From Candidatus Viridilinea mediisalina (GTDB lineage: Bacteria > Chloroflexota > Chloroflexia > Chloroflexales > Chloroflexaceae), in contig NZ_NQWI01000004.1 of the NCBI RefSeq assembly GCF_002532535.1, forward strand, positions 1 through 64,000: a stretch of 64,000 nucleotides of DNA. Reading direction: 5' to 3'. This document shows, piece after piece, positions 50,872 through 58,841 of the stretch (position 1 is its first letter; each line of letters opens with the position of its first letter). Made by a program: the position numbers and the translations under genes. Below the pieces are notes generated by a model. The model did not search any database. It was not told the origin of the DNA and saw only the letters and a program-made list of their open reading frames with translations.

Positions 50872-51770
50872 CATCTATTGTTGAGTTGTATGGTGTTTCT
50901 ACAGCAATAATAGAGAAGGATTGGGTAAATATTGTAAATAATGAACATTGCCCTTACCTTCAGCGTAAATGTATCAAGGTGAGAAAGAGCAACCCAGATA
51001 TTACTATAGGTACTTGCACTGTACTATATGGTAAAGAGAAGAAGAAGATTATCATCTGTCCACATAGATTACTTGAAAGGAATCAGATTTTTATTGATTG
51101 CCTACATCTACTCACACACAATGAACCAGGCAATGAATTACACATTGTACATGAAGTAGGCATTCCCGGTGGAAATGTAGACTATTTTCTCGTTGCAACA
51201 CGTTATGGTAAAATTCGTGATTTTGTAGGTGTTGAATTGCAAACATTGGATTCTACCGGAACAGTATGGCCTCACCGCCAAAAGTTGTTACAGGAGCAGG
51301 GATTACCTATTACAGACATGGCAGATAATGAATACTCTGAGATTGAGACTGAACATAAACAATTGTACGAACGCCCCAAGAGTAGTAAAAAGGGGTTTGG
51401 TATGAACTGGAAAATGACGGCTAAAACGATTTTAATGCAATTACACCATAAAGTTCAAACATTTGAACACATCAATAAACATCTGGTAATGGTTATACAA
51501 GATCACTTTTATGATTATATGTCTCGGGAATTTCGTTTTAGCCATGTAAAAACCGCGAAAATCGGGGACTCAATGCAGATTCATGTTTACAGTCTTGCTA
51601 TGAATCAGGGACATTCATTGCGATTAGACCTTGGAGCACGCTATAGTACAGATGCTCAGGGAATCGCTGAAAGCTTAGGTCTTCAGGCGGATGCTCGGCT
51701 TGAATTAGATACAATTGTGCGCGTTCTAGAATCGAAGCTATCCGCAGAAACAGTGTTCCTACTGCGCTAA
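50868..51770 (+). CDS. NotI-family type II restriction endonuclease
   Basis: 300 residues. The N-terminus has four cysteines, C28, C35, C50 and C64 (CPYLQRKC, GTCTVLYG, IICPHRLL), matching the Cys4 metal site of NotI. The nuclease core follows as D105 in GGNVDYFLVA and E123-x-Q125 in FVGVELQTL, the PD-(D/E)XQ variant known for that family. AGGAG lies seven bases before the ATG, which overlaps the methyltransferase stop. NotI itself cuts an 8-bp GC-rich site; the site of this homologue cannot be predicted. Its AT-rich composition matches the methyltransferase gene. Confidence 0.82.
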   Translation: MTSIVELYGVSTAIIEKDWVNIVNNEHCPYLQRKCIKVRKSNPDITIGTCTVLYGKEKKKIIICPHRLLERNQIFIDCLHLLTHNEPGNELHIVHEVGIPGGNVDYFLVATRYGKIRDFVGVELQTLDSTGTVWPHRQKLLQEQGLPITDMADNEYSEIETEHKQLYERPKSSKKGFGMNWKMTAKTILMQLHHKVQTFEHINKHLVMVIQDHFYDYMSREFRFSHVKTAKIGDSMQIHVYSLAMNQGHSLRLDLGARYSTDAQGIAESLGLQADARLELDTIVRVLESKLSAETVFLLR

Positions 51771-51896
51771 AACCAATTACCTTGATCACTATCTTGCAAG
51801 GATGCACGAAGCGAAAAGGCGAGGGCTTCGCGTCCTCGCAAACGGTAAAGTGTTCTGAAACCATGCCTCCATCACACAACATGCCCAAAGCTGCGC

Positions 51897-51902
51897 TATA
51901 AT
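51897..51902 (+). promoter_or_regulatory. Candidate -10 of the SDR gene
   Basis: A perfect TATAAT lies 64 bp before the ATG, with no convincing -35. Just before it (51785-51860) is a GCGAGGGCTTCGCG hairpin and a GGTAAAGTGTTCTGAAAC word also seen near 21280. Confidence 0.4.
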
Positions 51903-51966
51903 TCAAACAGGACTAGCCAGACAGGGTCAGGCTCTCCCCATACGCACAGAGAGCTACGAGGGCGTC

Positions 51967-52686
51967 ATGAAACTCAAAGGACGAGTTGCTATTATCACCG
52001 GTGCCTCCAGTGGGGTAGGTTATGCCACCGCTCGCATCTTTGCGCGTGAGGGGGCAACTGTGATCGTTGCCGCCCGCCGTCGCGACCGCCTCGAACACCT
52101 GATCGCGGAGATCGCAGGCGAGGGTCACCAGGGCTTTAGTATTCCTACTGATGTGACTGATCCGGCCCAAGTGCAGCGTCTGGTTGAGAGTACGATGTCG
52201 TTGCTTGGTCGGATTGATATGCTGATCAACTGTGCCGGCGGTATGATGAAGATTTCGCCGATTGAGCAGTTCAATGATGCTGATTGGCGTTCGATCATTG
52301 ATACCAATCTCGGTGGTGTCTTCTACACGATTCGTGCTGTGGTGCCTTATATGAAGCGTCAGCGCAGCGGCATTATTGTCAACCTGGGTTCGCGGGTTGG
52401 GCGGGTTGGGGTGGCCAATATTTCGCCCTTCAGTGCCGCCAAGTTTGGCGTGGCGGGCCTTACCCAGGCCCTGGCACAAGAATTGCGTCCGCATAATATC
52501 TATGTGACCAATATTGTTTCGGGGATGATCAATGCCGATTTGGCACCGCTCAACCCCGATGAGATGACGCGCCGCCGTCTGCTCACTACCGACGATGTGG
52601 CCCAGGCGATGCTTTGGGTCTGTACCCTACCGCCGAGTTTGCGCGTAGATGAGTTGCCGATTATGCCGCGTCAGGTCGATTTGTAG
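51967..52686 (+). CDS. SDR-family protein lacking the catalytic tyrosine
   Basis: 239 residues of the classical short-chain dehydrogenase fold: cofactor loop GASSGVG (12-18), NCAGG, IIVNLGSRVG and SAAKFGVAGLTQALAQEL. The YxxxK catalytic motif reads FSAAK, so the general-acid Tyr is Phe, while the Lys is kept. The C-terminus is short and ends LPIMPRQVDL. Loss of the Tyr normally abolishes oxidoreductase activity, so it may be a binding or regulatory protein, or use another residue. It is the first gene after the restriction-modification island and has normal GC content. Confidence 0.85.
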   Translation: MKLKGRVAIITGASSGVGYATARIFAREGATVIVAARRRDRLEHLIAEIAGEGHQGFSIPTDVTDPAQVQRLVESTMSLLGRIDMLINCAGGMMKISPIEQFNDADWRSIIDTNLGGVFYTIRAVVPYMKRQRSGIIVNLGSRVGRVGVANISPFSAAKFGVAGLTQALAQELRPHNIYVTNIVSGMINADLAPLNPDEMTRRRLLTTDDVAQAMLWVCTLPPSLRVDELPIMPRQVDL

Positions 52687-52689
52687 CTT

Positions 52690-52830
52690 GGAGGGAGTGA
52701 GGTAGAGAAGAGGTACAGAGGGCACAGAGGTTTTGCACCACAGAGGCACAGAGGGCACAGAGGTTTTTATGTGGAGGAGAGTGCCTACTTTCTGGCCTAG
52801 CGCCTACTTCCTATCTTCCATCTCCTTCCC
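52690..52830. repeat. Purine then pyrimidine short-unit arrays before lpd
   Basis: GAGG/ACAGAGGGCACAGAGG units (52690-52770, including TTTTGCACCACAGAGGCACA) are followed by CCTACTTTC/CCTACTTCC units (52783-52830). This is the same arrangement as at 3796-3957, with a different unit sequence on each side. Confidence 0.6.
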
Positions 52831-52848
52831 TTAGAGAGGTAAGCTTTC

Positions 52849-54255
52849 GTGAGTGATCAGGTCTACGATCTGGTGATCGTTGGTTCGGGGCCGGGTGGCT
52901 ATGTGGCGGCTGTGCGCGCGGGTCAGTTGGGCATGCGTACTGCCATCGTGGAGGCCGGGCCGCTGGGGGGCGTCTGCCTCAATGTGGGCTGTATTCCCAC
53001 CAAGGCGCTGCTGCATAGCGCCGATCTGCTCGATGAACTGAAAGAGGCGAAACGCTTCGGGGTGAAGGTTGAGGGCGTGAGCTTTGATCTCGCCGGGGCA
53101 ATGAAGCATAAGGATGCGGTGGTCAAGGCGAGTAGCGATGGCGTCAGTTTTTTGATGAAGAAGAACAAGGTGGACGTGATCGCTGGTTGGGGCCGTTTGG
53201 CTGGGCGCGGTCAGGTGCATGTGCAACTCACGGCAGGCGGTGAGCGCACGTTGAGTGCCAAGCAGATCATGATCGCTACCGGCGCACAACCGCGTCCCTT
53301 CCCCGGTATCCCCTTTGATCACCAACGCATCCTCTCCTCCACCGATGCGCTCAAGCTAGACAGCGTGCCGCAGAGTCTGCTCTGTATTGGGGCGGGGGCG
53401 ATTGGGATCGAGTTTGCCTCAATGTACCGCGCCTTTGGCGCTGAGGTGAGTGTCGTTGAGGCGCTGCCGCGCCTGGTGCCCAATGAGGACGAAGAGGTCG
53501 CTGCGGAGCTGCACAAGGCGTTCCAGCGCCGAGGCATCAAGACGCTGGCCGGGGCGAAGGTGGAAGGGATTGAACAGGAGGCCGACGCCCTCGTTGTGCA
53601 GGTTGTTGGGGCTGATGGCAAGCCGCAACAACTCAAGGTTGCCAAGCTGCTGGTGGCTATTGGCATTATGCCCAACACCAAGGAGCTTGGTCTTGAGGCT
53701 GCTGGGGTGAAGCTTGATAAAGGCTTCATCCTAACCGATGGCGTTATGCAAGCGGCGGATGGAATCTATGCGGTGGGCGATTGTGCCGCTACCACGCCCT
53801 GGTTGGCCCATAAGGCCAGTGCTGAAGGCATGCTCGCTGTGGAGCATATGGCAGGCCACCAGGTTAGGCCCATTGAGTATGGCAAGATTGCGGCCTGTAC
53901 CTACTGTAACCCGGAGATTGCCAGTGTTGGTTTGACCGAAGCACGCGCAAAAGAGCAGGGCTATAGCGTAAAGGTTGGCAAGTTCCCCTTTGCCGCCAAT
54001 GGCAAAGCACGGGTGCTTGGTCAGAGCCGCTTCGGCTTCATCAAGCTCGTGGCCGACCAACAGTACGATGAGTTGCTCGGTGTCCACATGATTGGCCCTC
54101 ACGTCACCGAGATGATCAGTGAAGGTGGTCTTGCCCTCACCCATGAGGCCACGGGTGAGAGCCTCCTGAACACCATCCACGCCCATCCAACGCTCTATGA
54201 GGCCATTGGTGAGGCGGCTCACGCCTTGGTGCATGGTGCCGCAATTCATGTCTAA
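52849..54255 (+). CDS. lpdA: Dihydrolipoamide dehydrogenase
   Basis: FAD enzyme that reoxidises dihydrolipoyl groups of 2-oxoacid dehydrogenase or glycine cleavage complexes with NAD+. The 468 residues start with the FAD loop VIVGSGPGGYVAAV. The redox disulfide C43/C48 is in GGVCLNVGCIPTK. The NAD loop is IGAGAIGIEFA, the second FAD motif GIYAVGDCA, and the C-terminal catalytic pair H446/E451 is in HAHPTLYEA. The start is GTG at 52849, following GAGAGG. No other complex subunit is adjacent. It converges with an SDR gene across a hairpin. Confidence 0.96.
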   Translation: MSDQVYDLVIVGSGPGGYVAAVRAGQLGMRTAIVEAGPLGGVCLNVGCIPTKALLHSADLLDELKEAKRFGVKVEGVSFDLAGAMKHKDAVVKASSDGVSFLMKKNKVDVIAGWGRLAGRGQVHVQLTAGGERTLSAKQIMIATGAQPRPFPGIPFDHQRILSSTDALKLDSVPQSLLCIGAGAIGIEFASMYRAFGAEVSVVEALPRLVPNEDEEVAAELHKAFQRRGIKTLAGAKVEGIEQEADALVVQVVGADGKPQQLKVAKLLVAIGIMPNTKELGLEAAGVKLDKGFILTDGVMQAADGIYAVGDCAATTPWLAHKASAEGMLAVEHMAGHQVRPIEYGKIAACTYCNPEIASVGLTEARAKEQGYSVKVGKFPFAANGKARVLGQSRFGFIKLVADQQYDELLGVHMIGPHVTEMISEGGLALTHEATGESLLNTIHAHPTLYEAIGEAAHALVHGAAIHV

Positions 54256-54274
54256 GCATGCCCCAAAGAGAAAC

Positions 54275-54309
54275 GCCTGCGCTACGCCGATGTCGGCCCA
54301 AGCGCAGGC
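54275..54309. terminator. Hairpin between convergent lpd and SDR genes
   Basis: GCCTGCGCT (54275-54283) pairs with AGCGCAGGC (54301-54309), 20 bp after the lpd stop and 13 bp before the SDR stop. It could end transcripts from both sides, although there is no long T run. Confidence 0.5.
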
Positions 54310-54321
54310 AAACTAAGGCAG

Positions 54322-55188
54322 TTAACTCCCTCCCACCATCCGCTCCGTCGCTGCCCAAAGCGCATGGCGCAGCTTTAGATCATTAGCCGGGGCCATGATT
54401 GACTGCGGCTGCGGGTGTTCGTTGAGGAAGTAGCCGCCAGTGACATGGGCCACATTGGGCGAACTGGCGAGGTAGATTGCACCACGCGCCGCTTCCGCTG
54501 GACTACGCATCACGCTGGTAATGATGCGGACGAAGAGCCGTTGATACCACGTCGGTGCAGTCCAAAGTTGCCAGATGCCGGTGGCTACATGGCCTGGGTG
54601 TACTACATTGACCGTTACACCAGTGGAGCGCAAGCGGTCGGCCAGTTCTAGGCTCCAGAGCAGTTGGGCCTGCTTGGAGCTTGCGTAGGCCATAAAGCCT
54701 GCGTAACGCCGCGTGAGCTGCAAATCCTCAAGATCGAGGCGTCCGTAGCGATAGGCTTCCGAGCCAATATTGACAATCCGCGCCCCAGGGGTGGCGCTGA
54801 GCAACGGCAGGAGCGTATGCGTCAATAGAAAGGGCGCAACATAGTTGACCCCCAGTGTGCGTTCGAGGCCATCCTCTGTCGTTTGGCGCTGCAAGCAGAA
54901 GGTGCCCGCATTGTTGATCAGCACATGCAGTTGCTGATAGCGGGCCAAAAAGTCCGCCGCGAAGGCGCGAACCGAGCGCAGTTCAGCCAACTCCAGGGGC
55001 ATTGTGGCGATCTGGGCAGCGCCACACGCTGCCCGTAGTTCAGCCGCAAGGCCCGCCGCCCGCACCTGATTGCGGCAAGCCACAACCAACGTTGCCCCCT
55101 GCAGTGCCAAACCCCGCGCCACCTCACGCCCAATGCCACTCGTCGCGCCCGTGAGCAACACAACCCGCTTGGTCATGGGAAGAGTCAT
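54322..55188 (-). CDS. SDR-family oxidoreductase, retinol dehydrogenase-like
   Basis: 288 residues: cofactor loop LLTGATSGIGREVARGL with the RxxxA pattern favouring NADP(H) (VACRNQ), NNAGT, VNIGSEAYRYG and an intact catalytic YASSK motif. The sequence resembles retinol dehydrogenase/protochlorophyllide reductase-like SDRs, which act on lipophilic ketones or alcohols; the substrate is unknown. It is transcribed towards lpd. Upstream is the bipartite 8-bp array shared with the hemH 3' side. Confidence 0.87.
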   Translation of the reverse strand: MTLPMTKRVVLLTGATSGIGREVARGLALQGATLVVACRNQVRAAGLAAELRAACGAAQIATMPLELAELRSVRAFAADFLARYQQLHVLINNAGTFCLQRQTTEDGLERTLGVNYVAPFLLTHTLLPLLSATPGARIVNIGSEAYRYGRLDLEDLQLTRRYAGFMAYASSKQAQLLWSLELADRLRSTGVTVNVVHPGHVATGIWQLWTAPTWYQRLFVRIITSVMRSPAEAARGAIYLASSPNVAHVTGGYFLNEHPQPQSIMAPANDLKLRHALWAATERMVGGS

Positions 55189-55233
55189 GATGGTGCCTTG
55201 GGAATAGGGATATTTGTAGCCACGTTACTGCTT

Positions 55234-55370
55234 GCGAGGACGCGAGGACGCGAGGACGCGAGGACGCAAGGACGCAAGGACGCAAGGACGCGAAGCCCTT
55301 CGCCTCTTCGCCTCTTCGCCTCTTCGCCTCTTCGCCTCTTCGCCTCTTCGCCTCTTCGCCTCTTCGCCTC
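55234..55370. repeat. Bipartite 8-bp array: eight purine-rich units then nine pyrimidine-rich units
   Basis: Eight octamers GCGAGGAC/GCAAGGAC (55234-55297) are followed after one base by nine octamers TTCGCCTC (55299-55370). The octamer identity within each array is nearly perfect. The two arrays are only partly complementary. The layout mirrors the GAACA/CTGTTCTT element at 12246-12416 although the units are unrelated. It sits 15 bp beyond the hemH stop. A worn version lies near 61565-61620 (GCGAGGATGCGATGACGCGA…). Confidence 0.9.
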
Positions 55371-55384
55371 TCGCATCCTCGCTG

Positions 55385-56311
55385 CTATTTCCTCTCCACC
55401 ACAGTCCCATCCACCAAATCAGCCAAGCCAGCCACCAGTTCGGGATCGGCGTTGGGCAAGGCGGCCCGTGCATAGCCTACCCCCAGCGTGGCGGCCAGTT
55501 GCGCGAGGCGACCATCGAGTTCATAGCAGATCTCGACGTTATCGTAGGTTGAAGAGATGCCCACCGCCAACACATGGCGATAACCCGCTTGGGCCAACTC
55601 CTCCAACGCGCTGCCCACCTCCGGCCCAAGCCATTGACCCGGCCCTTCAGCCCCGTAGTAGGCCAAGCGCCCCGCTCCACAACCAAGCTCACTGGTGAGT
55701 TGCGCGGTGCGCTGGGTGAGTTGCTGCTGGTAGTTTGTTTCGGGCTTACGGCTACTCTCGGCGACACTATGGGCCATGCAGAGCAGCGCCACCGCCTCAG
55801 CCGGAGCCTCGAGTTGGGCGAGAGCGGCGCGCGTATGGCGCGTGATCGCGCTCCAATAGCCCGGCAGATCGGGCCAATCTTTGATCAGATGGATGGTGCA
55901 GGGCTGTTGCAACTCAGCTTGTGCGCGTTCCAAGGTGCGCTCGTAGTCGCGCAGGCCCATCAGCGACGCATGGGGACTTAGTGGTAGCACCACGACCGTC
56001 TGGGCACCACTGGCACACAACTCCTGCAATGCGCTCGTAACCGTCGGCGTCCAATGGCGTGCCCCCAGCGCCACACGAAAACGGTCGCCAGAGCGCTCGG
56101 CCAAGACTTGGCTCAAGGCATTCGCCAACAGACCCGCCGCCGAACCGCCGCGCTCCGTGCCCCACACCTGCTGGCAACGCGCCTGCAGAGCCGCAATATC
56201 CTCTGGGGGCGGCGTATAGCCCCCATAGTGAGCCGTCAAATAATCGGCCACCTCACCCAATTCCTGCGGCTCGCCATATTCCATCACGAGTAGACCGATC
56301 GGGTTGGTCAT
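55385..56311 (-). CDS. hemH: Ferrochelatase
   Basis: Inserts Fe2+ into protoporphyrin or coproporphyrin in heme synthesis. About 308 residues: GLLVMEYGEP at the N-terminus, the YGGYTPPPEDIAALQARC region typical of this family, the metal-site His in LLCMAHSVAESS and the catalytic Glu region in VGISSTYDNVEICYELD. The sequence diverges from proteobacterial HemH but resembles monoderm-type enzymes. AGGAGA seven bases before the ATG at 56311 fixes the start. An 8-bp array follows the stop. Confidence 0.85.
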   Translation of the reverse strand: MTNPIGLLVMEYGEPQELGEVADYLTAHYGGYTPPPEDIAALQARCQQVWGTERGGSAAGLLANALSQVLAERSGDRFRVALGARHWTPTVTSALQELCASGAQTVVVLPLSPHASLMGLRDYERTLERAQAELQQPCTIHLIKDWPDLPGYWSAITRHTRAALAQLEAPAEAVALLCMAHSVAESSRKPETNYQQQLTQRTAQLTSELGCGAGRLAYYGAEGPGQWLGPEVGSALEELAQAGYRHVLAVGISSTYDNVEICYELDGRLAQLAATLGVGYARAALPNADPELVAGLADLVDGTVVERK

Positions 56312-56334
56312 GGGGTCTCCTTTGGACCATCCCC

Positions 56335-57330
56335 CTATGGCAAAGCCGCCCGACGGCTTACCTCCCATTGGCCCGTTGTCGCATTGTAACGCCACGCGGC
56401 AACACGGTTAGGCTCATTGGCTGCACTGGTCTGGAGGCTATAGTTAAAGGGGACAAGGTCGGCAATCAGTTCATCGTCTACCAAGCGGAGCTTGCGTACC
56501 CGCTCGCTCGCGCTTGCCCCCGCCTGCTCCAAGTCGAGCAGTGGGCGCATATCGCCTGCGGGCATACCATTGGCATCTAACGGCAACGCCATCACCTCGG
56601 GGCTGCGGGCAAGGGCCAGATAGAGTTCGTAGCCCTCTCCGCGTTCTACCACGAGGATGCCCATAACGTCGGTGTTGTCCACAATCGGACGCATGGTGCC
56701 ATCGTTCAGATCAATCGCAACCACGCCACCGTGTTCGCTTGTGGGCGTACCACCAATAACATGGCCCGCATAGAGCCAATGCAGGTCGCAGACATAGCTC
56801 AACCCGATGATACCATAGGGATTGCGTTCGTGCGCTGCGCCCGGCAGACGCACAAAGGGTGCCATCTCGCCACTCTGGGCTGCCACGCGCCAAATGGTTG
56901 TCGCCCCCGCCAAAGGATTATCGGCCAGCGAGAGGCGCGGCGTCGGTGCCACATAGATATTCCCCTCACGGTCGTAGGCAATCGGCCCCAAATAGCCCGC
57001 CCGACGCCATGTGGGATGCTGGTAGGTCTGATCTGGTTGGCGCGTACTCAGCAGCACCAAGCCCATCTCGGAGCGGTTGGTAGCTAAAGCCAAGCCCCCT
57101 CCACTCAGGCCAATTTCAGGATTGGCCATAAAGCCAGGCAAGCTGCGGCAATCATCGGTTGGGATGGGGAGGCCAGATCGCTCGCCGTCGGCCCCTGTTG
57201 GCGTTGCGGGCCTGGTTGAACGCGCAACCACCAGGGCCAGCGCAAGCAACACCAAGCCCACCACCACAAGGCTGACACTCAAGCCACTGGTGGGGCGGCG
57301 GAACGGAGTACTACGGGGACGTTGTGGCAT
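56335..57330 (-). CDS. Membrane-anchored protein of unknown function, propeller-like
   Basis: 331 residues with an N-terminal anchor (SLVVVGLVLLALALVV) and an outer domain. The outer part has repeated strand-like segments (GYLGPIAYDREGNIYVAPTP, GGVVAIDLNDGTMRPIV, DVMGILVVERGEGYELYLAL), suggesting an NHL/SMP-30-like beta-propeller. No catalytic motif is recognised. It lies 17 bp downstream of the L,D-transpeptidase gene on the same strand and is probably co-transcribed, which points to a cell-envelope role. This is inference. Confidence 0.65.
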   Translation of the reverse strand: MPQRPRSTPFRRPTSGLSVSLVVVGLVLLALALVVARSTRPATPTGADGERSGLPIPTDDCRSLPGFMANPEIGLSGGGLALATNRSEMGLVLLSTRQPDQTYQHPTWRRAGYLGPIAYDREGNIYVAPTPRLSLADNPLAGATTIWRVAAQSGEMAPFVRLPGAAHERNPYGIIGLSYVCDLHWLYAGHVIGGTPTSEHGGVVAIDLNDGTMRPIVDNTDVMGILVVERGEGYELYLALARSPEVMALPLDANGMPAGDMRPLLDLEQAGASASERVRKLRLVDDELIADLVPFNYSLQTSAANEPNRVAAWRYNATTGQWEVSRRAALP

Positions 57331-57347
57331 AGGTTCGTCTACTCAAC

Positions 57348-58571
57348 TCAATAACGCACCTTCACCGGAGTACCCAGGCTCGTCCACTCATAGAGCCATT
57401 GGGCATCCTCAAGCCGCAGATTGATGCAGCCGTGGGAGGGACGAATGCCGGTACCATGATTGTTGTGCCAATAGGTGCCGTGCAGGGCCACCCCGCCGAC
57501 AATATATTGCGCCCACGGCACATGGGGCACATTCCAACACTCGCCCGCCATACAGCCGCTCATCGTCTGCATAGGCGTCTTATAGTAGACCGCATAATCA
57601 CCTACGGGCGTATTGAAGCCATCGCGTCCGGTTGCCACCGGGGCGCGGAAGACCAGCAGATCGCCTTCGTAGGCACTGAGCCACTGCTCACCAATACTAA
57701 TCTCGACGCGCCGCTCCCAGAGGGCCGGGTGCCATGTGTGCGTACCCTCCAACTGGGGCACTGGGGCCAGATTGATGCCCCGCTGTTCTGCGAGCAAGCG
57801 CCCCAAATCACTCAGTTGCACCTCATAGAGCGCGTTGAGGGGGTAGCCATAGGAGTGTTGCAGCGAACGAAAGACCGCTGGCAGTTCTTCGGGGAAGTAG
57901 ATAAACTTAGCCCGCTCGAAGTACTGCACACTCCGACCATCCTCTTCAACCACCTCGCTCAACGGCATACCATAGAGCTGCATACCATCGCGGCGCTCCC
58001 AGAAGCTACGGAACCTCCCCCAGAGCGTATGGCCCGTTTCAGGAAAATAGCGTCCCTCCCTCTGCGCTTCATCGAGGCGTGGCGGAACACCCTGCTTTTC
58101 CAATATTTCGCGCCCCAGCAAACCCAACTGCACCTGTTGGGGCGTCCCAATATATTCAGCGTGCAATTCAAAACGCGCCCGCTCAAAGTATTGCACAATA
58201 CGGCCATGCTCAACAATCTCCTCAGTCAGTGGATAACCAAAGCTCTGCAATTGACCATTGGCACGCCAAAAATCCAAAAAGCCACTCCGATTACTGAGAT
58301 GATGCCCAGTCTGAGGAAAATAGATCGTCTGCATGCGCGGCAACAATTCAGGATTCACCGAGCCCAGCGGCTGACTAACCACAGTCCGCAGGTGCGCCTC
58401 ACGAGCCTGCGCCGCCACCACCACCGCCTGAGCCTCGCGGTAGCTCAACGGCGCCGCAAAATCGGCCTGGGGATGGCGTGCCTCTGCCGCATGAATCGAA
58501 AGCAGCAGCACAAGGGTGAGTCCAAACACCAGCAGCGCAGCACCAATCATGTGGTAGCGACGTAGCACCAT
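57348..58571 (-). CDS. L,D-transpeptidase with two Chloroflexota surface modules
   Basis: Cross-links peptidoglycan stems between L- and D-centres. The 407 residues have a signal sequence (AALLVFGLTLVLLLS). Two copies of a roughly 90-residue module follow: YFPQTGHHLSNRSGFLDFW … FGYPLTEEIVEHGRIVQYFE, and YFPETGHTLWGRFRSFW … YGMPLSEVVEEDGRSVQYFE. The C-terminal YkuD domain has HGTYWHNNHG and the catalytic SHGCINL with C382. The module also appears in the propeller protein at 14066. The downstream membrane protein gene is close enough to form an operon. Confidence 0.9.
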   Translation of the reverse strand: MVLRRYHMIGAALLVFGLTLVLLLSIHAAEARHPQADFAAPLSYREAQAVVVAAQAREAHLRTVVSQPLGSVNPELLPRMQTIYFPQTGHHLSNRSGFLDFWRANGQLQSFGYPLTEEIVEHGRIVQYFERARFELHAEYIGTPQQVQLGLLGREILEKQGVPPRLDEAQREGRYFPETGHTLWGRFRSFWERRDGMQLYGMPLSEVVEEDGRSVQYFERAKFIYFPEELPAVFRSLQHSYGYPLNALYEVQLSDLGRLLAEQRGINLAPVPQLEGTHTWHPALWERRVEISIGEQWLSAYEGDLLVFRAPVATGRDGFNTPVGDYAVYYKTPMQTMSGCMAGECWNVPHVPWAQYIVGGVALHGTYWHNNHGTGIRPSHGCINLRLEDAQWLYEWTSLGTPVKVRY

Positions 58572-58650
58572 AGCAGTACCATATTCATCTTAATAAAGCG
58601 AAGCCCTCGGTGGGGGTTTGGGGGAGGCGAAGCCTCCCCCAATAAAACTC

Positions 58651-58695
58651 ATTTTGTTCGGTGTTGGCGGCTTCGCCGCCAACACCGAACAAAAT
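58651..58695. terminator. Hairpin with conserved GGCGGC/GCCGCC core, copy 8
   Basis: A perfect 21-bp stem with loop TTC; arm ATTTTGTTCGGTGTT. It lies 3' of the histidine kinase gene and 5' of the transpeptidase gene. A GGGGGAGGCGAAGCCTCCCCC palindrome precedes it at 58619-58639. Confidence 0.75.
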
Positions 58696-58696
58696 A

Positions 58697-58810
58697 ACAC
58701 CAATTACCCTTGAACATGCCGCATGATCAAGAACGTTAACGCCCATTGGGACGCCATGCTCGGCAATCTACAATCTGCAATCTGCAATCTACAATCGTAA
58801 ACTGCCATTA
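58697..58810. mobile_element. MITE-like element with ATACCA/TGGTAT ends, copy 3
   Basis: AACACCAATTACCCTTGAAC starts the element, with CATGCCGCAT and CCATTGGGACGCCATG blocks. A CAATCTGCAATCTAC array follows and it ends TCGTAAACTGCCATTA. Most similar to the copy at 61652-61759. Located just 3' of the histidine kinase gene. Confidence 0.75.
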
Positions 58811-58841
58811 CAAACATTATATAAAACTTAAACGCCCATGA

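Noticed and set aside
55234-55370. CRISPR array
   Set aside because: Contiguous 8-bp units with no spacers.
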